From assembly GCA_964019695.1 (NCBI GenBank), contig OZ026526.1, positions 14,350,754 to 14,414,753 on the forward strand: DNA of 64,000 nucleotides. Reading direction: 5' to 3'. The stretch is from Loripinus fragilis (lineage: Eukaryota > Mollusca > Bivalvia > Lucinida > Lucinidae). The translations under genes were made by a program, and so were the position numbers. The stretch's first letter is position 1. Every line of letters begins with the position of its first letter. Under the pieces are notes generated by a model. It did no database searches. It worked only from the letters and a program-made list of their open reading frames with translations, and was not told where the DNA came from. This document shows positions 10,889 to 22,000 of this stretch, one piece after another.

Positions 10889-11083
10889 TGCATAGGTTTA
10901 GATAAACATAATTTTTGAGTGTAAAATTGTAAATATTTTCTTACTCATCAGTTTTAACATGTGTTTCGGGTGCTCAAAAGAACTGTCTCATTGAGACAGT
11001 TCTTTTTAGTACCCACAACATATATTTTGGTTGAGAAATAAGAAAATAAATTTTCTGGTATGCACTCTTACCTAAAGGCCTGG
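10889..11083. mobile_element. Foldback MITE, hairpin-core family (copy 2)
   Basis: The arms are CATAGGTTTAGATAAAC and the reverse complement of GCACTCTTACCTAAAGGCC. The central hairpin is CTCAAAAGAACTGTCTCA / TTGAGACAGTTCTTTTT; both arms carry the T/A variant of the usual C/G pair, so pairing is preserved. Confidence 0.8.
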
Positions 11084-11314
11084 TTGGAGTTTTTCTCTTC
11101 CAAAACATGTTTTTGATATTCAAAGAGAATCATCTCATTTCTTATCTCTCAGCCAAACTTTTTTGTTGCCTCTTTTTTCACACTAAAGAAAATTCTCTCT
11201 TCTTGTAACTACACCATATAACTTAGTTGGCAGAAGATCACATAAGTGAAAGTTTTTAGGATTATCCCTGAATTCAGGAAGTTGGCACCTGAATTAACCC
11301 TTCTCAGTCTGGAT

Positions 11315-12192
11315 ACACAATTTTTTAGCCCAAAATTGTAAATATTTTCTTACCCATAATTCTTAGCATATGTTTTGGGTGCTCAAAAGAACCGTCTCAT
11401 TGAGACGGTTCTTTTGAGTACCTACAACATATACTAGGCCAAAAAAGAAACGCCGCATATAAAGATTAAAAATATTGTGCATTAAATGAGAGTTACAAAA
11501 TTTCATCTGCTATCTGTGTTGCGCTACTATTCCTGCCACACATAATTTCTATTGTTTCATTGAGCTCAGCCAACCCAAACCAACGTACTGGCTGTCTTTT
11601 TTTTTTTTCAAGTTTTTCACGTGCACATTCATTTGAGTTAGATTTACACATGTAATAACTACTGAAATCACTAGTCTAATATCCAATTCGCTTGAAAACA
11701 TTTTAAAACTTTGAAATTAAAAGTTACATATTGCTAATTAACGATGCCAAAACAGACACATGTTGAACGCGCCAAGGCGATAAGAATGATACAAGCTAAC
11801 ATGACGCCATCGCTGATAGCCCAACAATTTCAATGCCATTTAAGGATGATTGAACGTCTTAGGTAACGTTTCTGACAAATTTGAACAATGTCAGACCGTG
11901 CGCATTCATGATGTCATTGCCTAATGACGCGACGTCAATGATCGATAAAAACGTAGGTTTAAACTGTTGAATCAATTTCGTCGGGTGACAATGATAGCTA
12001 GCACAACGCCAGGAACTCATAATCCAAGAATCAGCGCTCAAACTGTGACAGATCGTTTGCGAGAGATTGGTGAAATTCTCCCCATATAAAATGTATGTTT
12101 AATATGCGGCGTTTCTTTTTTGGCCTAGTATATGTTTTGGTTGAGAAATAAGAAAAATAATTTTCAGTTAGGCACTCTTATCTGGGGGCCTG
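11315..12192. mobile_element. Foldback MITE (copy 3) split by a Tc1-like insertion
   Basis: The left half (TAAATATTTTCTTACCC to TACCTACAACATAT at 11432) and right half (TATGTTTTGGTTGAG from 12129, ending CACTCTTATCTGGGGGCC) join into a standard family member if 11434-12128 is removed. The core hairpin at 11382-11418 is almost perfect. Confidence 0.8.
11434..12128 (+). mobile_element. Tc1/mariner-type element with only an N-terminal transposase remnant
   Basis: Inverted ends of 27 bp (11434-11460 and 12102-12128, both reading CTAGGCCAAAAAAGAAACGC inward, then CGCATAT) are flanked by TA on both sides (11432-33, 12129-30), the target site of this superfamily. Inside, the plus strand from 11743 reads MPKQTHVERAKAIRMIQANM then TPSLIAQQFQCHLRMIERLR, a helix-turn-helix of the DNA-binding domain. 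Further on is TPGTHNPRISAQTVTDRLRE, the linker segment typical of Tc1-like transposases, with stops between. No DDE catalytic domain is present, so the copy is non-autonomous. Confidence 0.85.
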
Positions 12193-12680
12193 TAATGTGT
12201 TAATTTTCTTGTTACAGGGTTTGAGTTCTAAGTCTAAGTGGTGCCAGCAAATGGTATTTTGGTATTTCCTGCAAAAATCCTCCATTAACTCTCTGCCTAC
12301 TGGGTAATTTTTCATGCTTTTTTGTCGTCTGTTGATTTTTTTCAAAATCAACCTTTTCAAAAAATTCTTTCAGGAATACCATCAGAGTGTCAAACAGTTT
12401 GGATCCAGATCAAGCCCGACATTCTGTCCGGCCTGATCTGGTTCTAAACTGTTTGAAAAAGTTATCAGCAGACGACACTAGGGGGAAAGAATTATATGCC
12501 CATGCTGACGTATCCATTGATCGTGAGGTCTAAATTTTGGTCTGAGCCCTCATCTACCTCTCCAAGTTGAGTGTGCAAGCAGACTAGGCTCTGGAGGGTC
12601 TGCGCATTTGTGCCGGCTCTCCTGAGCCTTCGTTGCTTAACAGTGCCAAATGTACCGAAATCCTATATGCTGGCTCATTC

Positions 12681-12937
12681 ATAGGCCCAGATAAGCAAAT
12701 CATTTTAGCGTAAAATTGCGATTATTTTCTTATCCATCAGTTAAAACATCTGTTTTGGGTGCTCAAAAGAACCATCTTGATGAAACGGTTCTTTTGAGTA
12801 CCCACAACATATGTACATGTTTTAGGTGCTCAAAAGAACCGTCTCGATGAGACAGTTCTTTTGAGTACCCAACACATATATTTTGGTTGGGGAATAAGAA
12901 AATAGTTTTCAAATATGCACTCTTATCTTGAGGGCTC
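12681..12937. mobile_element. Foldback MITE, hairpin-core family (copy 4, duplicated core)
   Basis: The ends read ATAGGCCCAGATAAGCAAAT and the reverse complement of GCACTCTTATCTTGAGGGCT. The central hairpin occurs twice in tandem, at about 12761-12798 and 12826-12865, as if the hairpin and its flank had been duplicated in place. Confidence 0.8.
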
Positions 12938-13190
12938 CTCATTGATGGATCAAGGATTTGTCAATATATGGATTTCATGGTTTTGGAAATATAGGACTTA
13001 TCTCCATGTGAACATAATTTTAATGGAACCTTTCAATTACTGTTGCAACTACATCGTTATTGGCTGGAAACATAAACGAAACTGGAGAGATGTCTTAAAA
13101 ATTCTTTGAAAGAAGATATGATTTGAAGTATGCTAAAATACTACCCATCCTTGAAAAGTACATGAATTTTACACTTTTCTATATATATAG

Positions 13191-13387
13191 GGAGCGCAGT
13201 GGCTCAGTGGTAGAGTGCTTGACACGATACAGAGGGGTTGCGGGTTCGAGCCTCACCGGCGTCATTGCGCTGTGTCCTTGAGCAAGACACATTAATCCTT
13301 GCTTAGTACTGGTTCAACTCAGGAAGACCCGTCCCGACATAGCTGAAAAAAATTGTTGAATGGGAAGTAAAGAATCAAATCAAACAA
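13191..13387 (+). mobile_element. tRNA-derived SINE with 16-bp target duplication
   Basis: The head carries A-box-like TGGCTCAGTGGTAGAGTGC and B-box-like GGGTTCGAGCC as in a tRNA promoter. The body contains TTGAGCAAGACACATTAATC and CTTAGTACTGGTTCAAC, and the tail is AAAGAATCAAATCAAACAAA. The sequence ACACTTTTCTATATAT is repeated exactly on both sides (13171-13186 and 13388-13403). It is transcribed by RNA polymerase III by family analogy and is mobilised by a LINE. Confidence 0.9.
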
Positions 13388-13505
13388 ACACTTTTCTATA
13401 TATGGCTTGAAGAGTCCTTTGAAATCCTAGGCAAGCATGACACGTGTCCAGATAAGTAAATAATTTTGTTACCACTCATAATGACACCACAACAAATGAA
13501 ATCAG

Positions 13506-13693
13506 ATCTCCAGATAAGAGTTTGTACTGGAAAATTATTTTTCTTTTTTCTCAACGAAAACATATGTTGTGGGTACTCAAAAGAACCATCTCAATGAGAC
13601 GGTTCTTTTGAGCACCCAAAGCACTTTTTTAAATTGAATGGTTAGGCAATAAATGCAATTTTAAGTGCACAAACTATCCTTATCTGGACCTAT
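13506..13693. mobile_element. Foldback MITE, hairpin-core family (copy 5)
   Basis: The ends CTCCAGATAAGAGTTTGTAC and the reverse complement of CTATCCTTATCTGGACC bracket the core ACTCAAAAGAACCATCTCAA / TGAGACGGTTCTTTTGAGC. Confidence 0.8.
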
Positions 13694-13721
13694 GTATTAT
13701 CATAGAAAGATAAGAAAATAT

Positions 13722-13912
13722 ACATGGGTTCAGATAACAAATTTTTGCCTAAAATAATGCTAATTTTCTTCATATCCATGAGTCTTAATGAATGTGTTGA
13801 TGTGCTCAAAAGAAAAATCTCATTAAGATGGTTCTTTTGAGCACTCACAACATATATTTTGGTTGAGAAATAAGAAAATAACTTTTTGGATAACACCCTC
13901 TTATTTTTGTCA
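13722..13912. mobile_element. Foldback MITE, hairpin-core family (copy 6)
   Basis: The ends GGGTTCAGATAAC and ACACCCTCTTATTTTTG enclose a diverged core, CTCAAAAGAAAAATCTCATT / AAGATGGTTCTTTTGAGC. It lies directly next to copy 5 in the same orientation. Confidence 0.75.
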
Positions 13913-14283
13913 GGAAAAACTCATAATAAGGGCTAAAGACTACTGTGTATGATCATAACAATCCAGCATGAGTTTACATGTAGGATAGAGATATCTCACT
14001 TAAGGGGTAAGAATTTTAAGCAAGGACGAGGCTTGCCGACACCCTGGTTAAATTCCTACCCCCAGGGTGAGATTTCTTTATCCTACATGGACAGGCTCAT
14101 GATGGATTGTTTTTCTCCCACTTTTCAGAGGTTTTGTTGGAACATAAAATGTCCAAAAACATGATTTTTTTTTTACTTTTCACTCGTTGGGATTACATTA
14201 TTTCTGAGTTATAAGTGTTTTTATCGGGTAATGTAAACGCATTTGGGGCATAAGTTAAGTTGCAAAATGCAAAATAAAATCCT

Positions 14284-14485
14284 AGGAGGGCAGTGGCTCA
14301 GTGGTAGAGTGCTTGACTCCAGACCGAAGGGCCGCGGGTTCGAGCCTCACTGGCGTCACTGCGTTTTGGATCTTGAGCAAGACACATTTATCCTAGCTTA
14401 GTACTGGTTCAACCCTGGAAGACCCATCCCTATATAACTGAAAGACTGTTGATGGGACGTAAAGAATCAAATCAAACAAACAAAA
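14284..14485 (+). mobile_element. tRNA-derived SINE, second copy, 14-bp target duplication
   Basis: This is the same family as 13191-13387: TGGCTCAGTGGTAGAGTGC, GCGGGTTCGAGCC, TTGAGCAAGACACATTTATC, tail AAAGAATCAAATCAAACAAA. CAAAATAAAATCCT is repeated at 14270-14283 and 14486-14499. Confidence 0.9.
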
Positions 14486-14559
14486 CAAAATAAAATCCTG
14501 GTAGCCCCCCTGTGCCATTAGCGTCATATAACCTTGCTTAGTGCCTTTGAGTAACTTAG

Positions 14560-14729
14560 GCGCAATATAGTGGTTGTCTCTTATTTCTCAACCATAACAT
14601 GATTGTGGGTGCTCCAAAGAACTGTCTCTATGAGACGGTTCTTTTGAGCACCCACAACTTATGTTTAGACCAATATATAAAAAAAATAATCAAACTTTTA
14701 GGCTCAATATTTTACATATCTGGACCTTG
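14560..14729. mobile_element. Foldback MITE, hairpin-core family (copy 7)
   Basis: TTATTTCTCAACCATAACAT, the core CTCCAAAGAACTGTCTC / GAGACGGTTCTTTTGAGC, and a degenerate right arm ending near CATATCTGGACC. Confidence 0.7.
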
Positions 14730-15008
14730 ATTACACTTGCAATTGTTTTAGAAGTAGATCTGTTATATATACTGACTTTTTCTACTCAGGTGGCTATTTT
14801 AAAGGAACTACGACTAAATAAACTTGTACGAATGATTTTATCTTTGTTTTTTATAGAATAAGTAGATGTTTTTGTGACTGTTGTTGTGTTGGGGCTAAAC
14901 ATCGCTTTCAACAATTTTTCAGTCATTACAACATTTAGTTATTATACTACAGTATTCCTGGGTAGGCTGCTCTTAAGCTGTATGCTTATACTTAGTGTTT
15001 GCATAATT

Positions 15009-16441
15009 ATACCCCCCGCAAACTTTGTTTGTAGGGGGTATACTGTTTTCACGTTGTCCGTCCGTCCGTCCGTGCGTCCGTGTGTCCGTCCGTCCGTCCG
15101 TCCGTCCGTAACGCTTTGTTTCCTTAATAACTCGAAGAGTCATTGCTGGATTTTCATCAAACCTTGCAAACATGTTCATATATGCAAGAAAAATACTTTA
15201 GACAAAAAAGTAAGGGCTAGGGGCCAAATCTATTAGAGTTATTTCCCTTTGTAGTTCTAAATGGCTTTTAATATAGTGCTTTTTCCTTAATAACTCGAAG
15301 AGTCATTGCTGGATTTTCATCAAACCTTGCAAACATGTTCATATATGCAAGACAAATACTTGAGACAAAAAAGTAAGGGCTAGGGGCCAATTCTATTAGA
15401 GTTATTTCACTTTGTAGTTCTAAATGGCTTTTAATATAGTGCTTTGTGCTTATGCTATTATAGGCCATATACGGGCCAATCAACTCCTACCACAGCTTTC
15501 GATGGAACAATTTGATACTTTTCCTATACAATGTAGACACATTGAACATATGCATGAAGGAGTTTAGTTCAGAAAAGATAATTTTTGACAAAATGACAGC
15601 TGTGAGAACTTAGACAATTTTTCCCTAATAAGGTGTTTGTATATGCATAGACAGTGCCTTTATGGGCCGATCAACTCCTACCACAGCTTTTTATGGAGCA
15701 ATTTGATACTTTTCCTATACAATGTAGACACATTGAACATATGCATGAAGGAGTTTAGTTCAGAAAAGATAATTTTTGACAAAATGACAGCTGTGAGAAC
15801 TTAGACAATTTTTCCCTAATAAGGTGTTTGTATATGCATAGACAGTGCCTTTATGGGCCGATCAACTCCTACCACAGCTTTTTATGGAGCAATTTGATAC
15901 TTTGCCTATACAATGTAGACACATTTAACATATGCATGAAGAAGTATGGTTTAGAAAAAATATTTTTTGACAAAATGACAGCTGTGAGAACTTAGACAAT
16001 TTTTCCCTTATTAGGCTTTTGTATATGCATAGATGGTGCCTTCATGGGCTGATCAACTCCTACTACAGCTTTTGATGGAACAATTTGATACTTTGCCGAT
16101 ACAATGCAGACACATTGAACATATGCATGAAGGAGTTTGGTTCACAAAAAATAATTTTGACAAAATGACAACTGTGAGAACTTAGACAATTATTCCCTTA
16201 TATGGCTTATGTATATGCATGGATAGTGCCTTTATGGGCCGATCAACATCTACTACAGCTTTTGATGGAGCAATTTGATACTTTGCGGATACAATGTAGA
16301 CACATTGAACATATGCATGAAGGAGTTTATAATTTTTGTTTGCACAGATTCTACTGAAATCTTCTAATCAAAACTAAGGTCTTCTTGTTCGAACTATAAC
16401 TTGCCAAGTTTTTTCACTGACTCTTACTGTGCGGGGGGTAT
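15009..16441. mobile_element. Element with ATACCCCCCGCA ends built of internal tandem repeats
   Basis: The ends ATACCCCCCGCA (15009-15020) and TGCGGGGGGTAT (16430-16441) are perfect 12-bp inverted repeats. The interior runs in order: a (TCCG)n stretch at 15056-15110, two 163-bp tandem units (15119-15445), and about four and a half units of 191 bp (starts at 15473, 15664, 15855, 16046, 16236). It has no credible ORF. The superfamily is unknown to me. Confidence 0.75.
15473..16330. repeat. 191-bp tandem array (~4.5 units)
   Basis: Each unit begins GGGCCGATCAACTCCTACCA, then CAATTTGATACTTT, ACAATGTAGACACATT, CATATGCATGAAGGAG and ACAAAATGACAGCTGTGAGA. The first three starts are exactly 191 bp apart. 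Units two and three are nearly identical and the outer ones are more diverged. Confidence 0.9.
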
Positions 16442-16498
16442 CTAATAAGCATTGCTTATTGACTTTTTTCATTTTTGACTGCTATGTGGATAGTATTT

Positions 16499-18420
16499 TA
16501 GCTCACCTCTTCAGCTCATGGGTGAGCTAATAGTATACCAATGACTCCGTCGTACGTCTGTGGTCCGTCAACATTTTCAAACATCTTCTCTGGGCCATTT
16601 GAACTCAAAGGGGTATGCGCATTAAGGGGCTAATTTGACACCCCCCCCCCCTCCCTGGAGCCAAAATCTGAAAGTTGCTTTTCACCAATTTCTAATGATT
16701 GGTTTATTAGAAGAATTCTGGCATTTATACAAAGTTTAATGGTTGCTATGGTAGCAAAAATGGCTGACAAAATAGGCTTAAAATAGAGAAATCGTCTCTT
16801 TGGATCAAATTTAAGGCTTTTGGAGACCGATTTTTTAAGAATAATATCAGCACAGCTAAATACCAAAAAAGCCTATAAATATGTTGTGATAATTCGCATC
16901 TGTTAAAATATCTTTTTGGTATTTGCTTGTGCTCTATGTTAATTGGTCTGTCAAATGTCTCAAATTTGCTCCAAAATAGTCAATTTTCTGTTTTCAGCCT
17001 ATTTTGGCGGCCATTTTTGTTACCATAGCATTGATGAAAGTCAAATTAATACCAGATATTTACACTTGGGCTTTTGTTCTAATAAATCAAGGAGAAGAAA
17101 ATGTTGAAAAACAATTTTCATTTTTAAACATTTTTGACATTTACCTACTTAACATCAAGGTCTTTGTGTCCTAATGCATTTAAATGGGATTTTTTTTGAA
17201 AAGTTGATTTTTTGAAAACTGTTGAAGCTAGTCGTAATTCTCACTTGACATGTTTAACATATAAATGAGACAATGGCTATAGAAAGTTCCAAAGGTCAAG
17301 GTTGACCTTTGACCTTTCAGCCAAGGTCACTCATATTGGAGTCCTATCAAAATATTAAAACATAGTTTACTCAGAAACCGCTCGGCCAATTGAACTCAAA
17401 TTTCATATGGAGACTCTTTAGGATGCAGGAATGAAAGTTTGTTCAAATGGTTTTGGTTACATGACCAAGATGGGCGCCACACCCATCTTTAAAAATCTTC
17501 TCCAGAACCAGAAGGCTGATGATCCTCTGACTTGGTATGTAGCATTGGTCAAGGTCAAATTTGCTTCCTAATGCAATTAAATTGGAAACTATATGAAAAA
17601 TTGATTTGTTGAAGCCTAAGTAATAATGTTAAACCTAATGAGACAATAGCTATAAATAAGTTCCAAAGCTCACGCTGGACCTTTGACCTTTCAGCCAAGG
17701 TCGCTCATATTGGGAGTACCATCAATATAATAAAACATAGTTTTCTCAGAAACCACAACACCAATTGAACTCAAATTTTACATGGAGACTCCTTATGATA
17801 GGTTAGCCAAAATTTATAGATTGTTCTGGTCACTTGACCAAGACGGCCACCACACCCATATATGGTAAAAACTCTTTAAAATCTTTTTCTCCAAAACCAA
17901 AAGGCGGATGACCTTGGGACTTGGTATTTAGCATTTGGGATGTGGGCCCTACCAAGTTTGCACATATGAATATCCTGGGTTGATTGATCTTGACCTACTT
18001 TAGTGCAAGGTCAAATTTGATTCCTAATGCATTTATATGGGGAAGATATTGATGTGCTCATTTTTCTAAAAAATTTAAAGCAAAAATTATAGTACTTGCA
18101 AGAAATGTTAACTTAATGAGACGATGCTTTTATATAAGTACCAAATGTCAAGCTGACCTGTGACCTTTTATCAAAGGCCACTCATTTGGACTACCACATT
18201 CGTATCTAAAGATCTTTTATTTCAGAAATCACTTGGCTGTTTGAACTCAGTTTCATATGGAGTATTATTTTGATTGTTTTAGGTCACTTCACCATTATGG
18301 CCACAACAACCATATATGGTAAAACAAAATATGTTTCAATGATAAGCTTAAGTTGACCTTGACCTATTTTAACATTATTAAGGAGATCAGGTGAGTGCTT
18401 CAGGACCTTCAGGTCCTCTA
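16499..18420. mobile_element. Interspersed element beginning TAGCTCACC, with three degenerate internal modules
   Basis: It opens TAGCTCACCTCTTCAGCTCA (with TGGGTGAGCTA just after) and closes near GGAGATCAGGTGAG, CAGGACCTTCAGGTCCT. A module with CTTTGACCTTTCAGCCAAGG, CTCATATTGG, CATAGTTT, CTCAGAAACC and CAATTGAACTCAAATTT recurs at about 17300-17480, 17670-17850 and 18140-18310. No protein is encoded. It directly abuts the 3' untranslated region of the minus-strand EGF gene. Confidence 0.6.
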
Positions 18421-18456
18421 GTTTACCACCTGCTTTGAAAATTAAGGTTATGGATT

Positions 18457-18462
18457 TTTATT
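18457..18462 (-). promoter_or_regulatory. Candidate polyadenylation signal of the EGF/Cys-repeat gene
   Basis: AATAAA on the minus strand, about 440 nt after the stop codon at 18902-18904 and just before the adjacent repeat element begins. It is the nearest canonical hexamer I can see on that strand; use of the site is inference. Confidence 0.45.
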
Positions 18463-18901
18463 AAAAACACAGTTGTGATAACTCATTAGCTTATGTCAAT
18501 TTCAAGGCATGCCACTGTTAGACCAAATATGTATCAATGTTCTGTTTGCCAGATAATGGAGACACGTCCTATAACAAAACCAGTGTTAAATTCCATTTTA
18601 AGAAACCAGTTTTTAAACCATTTTAAAATTGCAAATGATTATAGTCTCATGGGTGAAAGTTTTCAGGATTATTCCTGAATTCAGGTTTTTGAGGCTGACT
18701 TTCCATAGAAAGTCAGCCTCAAAATTCTGAATTAAGCAGATTATAATAGCTTCTCAGATTTATATGCAGGCTATACTAAGACAATATACCATTTGACATG
18801 AAATTGTTAATATTTTCTGGTCATACTGCAATTATTTAAATTTAATTTCTTAGGTTCAGGATTTTGGAAATTCTGAACTTTCACCGATGTTAAGTCTGTC
18901 A

Positions 18902-19041
18902 TCATGGTAATTCTGTAGTTGGTTCACACGTATGTCCATCAGCCTGTAATTTGAATCCTTCTCGGCATGAACATCTATAGCTTCCTCGGAGGTTCACGCA
19001 TGAATGACTACATGGGTTATCTTTGTAACATTCATTGATGT
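18902..19041 (-). CDS. Terminal exon: calcium-binding EGF and stop
   Basis: Acceptor TTCTTGCAG, phase 1 in. It reads [40 protein letters not shown] and PTTELP, followed by TGA at 18902-18904. The short tail after the last cysteine has no membrane anchor, so the product should be soluble or matrix-bound. The stop could only be avoided by an unseen donor inside the domain. Confidence 0.9.
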
Positions 19042-22000
19042 CTGCAAGAAGAAGAAAAATGCAGAGACTTTATCAACTGCCCATTAATCCTTTCCTAACG
19101 TCATTACGCAACGTTTCGAAATCTGTAAACCCTTTAAACTAGTAACACCTAGTCCTAAATGCGTACTTCGGCAAACTGTGAAGACCCGGATGAAATGCCG
19201 CATAAGGCGGCATTTCATCGGGGTCTACACTATTTGCTACGACAAAATCGATCTTCAGAGAAGGAAATGCAATTTTATTTGAAGCTTGTAACCTATGACC
19301 GCTAGATATATACAATGGTCCATCCAAAGTTTATTGTATCAAGCTAGAAGGAATCCATTATTGCATAAAGGGTTAACTTTTTCATCTTGAAATATAGTGT
19401 GAACCGCAACATGAGATTTCCAACAATGTGGCATTTTGACAAGTGTAGACTCAAACGAGCCTGTACAGCCTCCTTTTAAGCTTAGAAACTCCTAATGCTG
19501 TTTGTTCAGTAGCTTAACAGTCATAGAATATTCAAGCAACTAGCAAAGGTTCAGTTTAGACTGTGAGTATGCGCAGCCTCGTCTGAGCCTTAAATGGTCG
19601 CACATACCACATTGTTAGAAATCTCATGCCATGTCTCTAAGAAACAGTATTCAACCTAATTAAAAGCAAGTTAGTATATAACATGGAAATGACACAGTCG
19701 CAGATCACAGACCAACCCCATGGCACTGAGAGGAAGAGACACAGAACACTAACAGCCACACAACAATAAGAACACAGTCAAAAGTAAAGCAGCCAGCTCT
19801 CTCTCTCTTCCTCAGTGAGATGATTGCAAAACTAGAAAAAACAATAAGTACTGCATTACAAAACGGGAACCAAGCAAAATTTCCCTGCAAACAATGGGAG
19901 CAGCAATAAGCAATAAATCCACAACAACAGAACTATGGTCTTGGAACTGGGCTTAAATATAATTAACCCTTTGTATACTAATGTAATCTTCCTTCTTGTT
20001 TGATACAATTAACTTGGGGTAGACCATTGTACATATCTAGGGGTGTCCGATTATAATTTAAAAAAATGTATTTTGACTGAAGGTCTTTTTTACTCTTTCA
20101 AACAGTACAACAGTGTAGACCCTGATGAAATGCAGCATCATGCTGCATTTCATCTGGGTCTTCAGTGTTTGCAAAAGTACTCGTTTAGATGTTTCCTGAA
20201 TACAAAGGGGTAACAGGCCAAATCTTGGCCCTTGATTCTGCTGTTGTTAAAATGAACATTGTTCTAGCTCATGTGGAGTCTTCCTAACTAATGCACTGCA
20301 AAGCTACAGCACAGGGGCACTGCAAAGTTACAGCACAGGGAAACAACAAAATCAAATTAACATACTGTGATGAAACAAAGAAAAGGGCTGTTAACTCTCA
20401 GACAGTTTTAATAACTAGTTGAGCCATGGCAGGCACAGCCAGACAGGCATCAGGAATCAACCCACCCATGAAAGTTTTGAAACCTGATAATTGTTTACCT
20501 CTAACAATGATACATATTACAATAGCAACAGTGTTTACTGTCGTGTCAAAAGGTCGCACATTCCATCATAAACATCGATAGGTAAACATGCTATAAATAG
20601 CAATTCGGAGGGTTGTCGACTATTTCCACGCTTTCAGTAAGTTTCTGATACCAGTTAATGTATATATAAGTTACCACAAATATTCACCATCGGACTGCAG
20701 CCGTCACAGTACCTTGTTTGGCACAAAAGTTAATTCACCCAGTGTGAATGAAGATGGTTCGAATCCCACTTTTTAACTTTTTTTATTTGTTATCTTTTTT
20801 TAATCTAATTATTGTTTCTCACTATTTCTTTGGACAGTTTATTCAAATGTTTTATCTTTCTTGATTCCATTTAGGACGACGAATGAAGGACTACACTTAC
20901 AAAAATCATGTTGCATATCTTTGAAGACAAAATAAGCCTGCTTCATGTTTTGACCATGTTTTCTTTTATACATTTTTTACATGTACTTGTATAACATGGA
21001 CAGATCCAGAGGGGGGATGCAGGGGGTCCAATCCCCCTCCCATCGATTTTCCTAAATATTGTTTTTGCAATGGTATAATTTATGGGACCACCCCTGCGTT
21101 TTGTCATTGAGGAAGACACATTAATCCTTGCTTAGTACTGAATCAACCAACCCAGGTAGAGTCCTGACAGAACTGAAAATTGTTGACTGGGATGTAAAGA
21201 ATCAAATCAAACAAACAAACCCATACCTAATTGACAGATGATGCCATAAAATCCTGGAGGACAAACACATCTGCTTTTCTCACACTGACCTCCATTACGA
21301 CACTGATGAATACACGTTATGTCTGCAAAAATAAAAGGTTCACAGAGTTATGATTGCTGCCATACATAAAGACACAATGGAGGATGATTTAGATAAAAAT
21401 TTAGACATCATTGTCGCACATGGCAAAACAGAACTTACACATGAGCCCCACACCCCGCTCCCCCATATACACAATTGGAAGAAAGCCTACCAAATTAAAA
21501 ACAGAAAAGTACTTGAGAACTTTAAGGTACAAAAAATATCTGTTTAGCCCAAAAAAGAAAGGACATCTAGTTGTTTTGATAAAAATTGGACAGAAAAGAA
21601 GATATAATTAAATATATTTTAATGCAACAAAAGGATTTTTGTAATATCAATCTATATAAATCAGCATATTATTGAAACCAAATGTTTATTTGATTGCTTA
21701 ATCCTTAAAGTGCCAATCACGACTGAAGCAGACAATAAATTCTGGGACATTTTCCCCAATTTTCAACAAAAATAAGGTATGATATTACATGAGAATCATC
21801 TGCCAGCAGACGACTCTCATGATATATCATGCCTTATTTGTTATCTTGAAAAAGTGGCAAAATTTGAAATTGTCGTCTGCTGCAATTTATAGGTGGCGCT
21901 TTAAGGGTTAATTGTGTCTGATGAAAAAATGCCAATTTAAATGCATATATTGCCTTTATTGGAAGAGCCTGAATATAAGGTGGTTTAATGAATACGTTTT

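Noticed and set aside
13200..13260. Possible tRNA gene (A and B boxes)
   Set aside because: The boxes belong to a SINE head: there is no closed cloverleaf, and target duplications and a LINE-type tail surround it. The same holds at 14284-14485 and 44024-44316.
19690..19955. Possible gene remnant in the GATCAGGAAATACCACAATC repeat family
   Set aside because: At least six copies in both orientations occur in introns with no shared open frame, so it is treated as a repeat.
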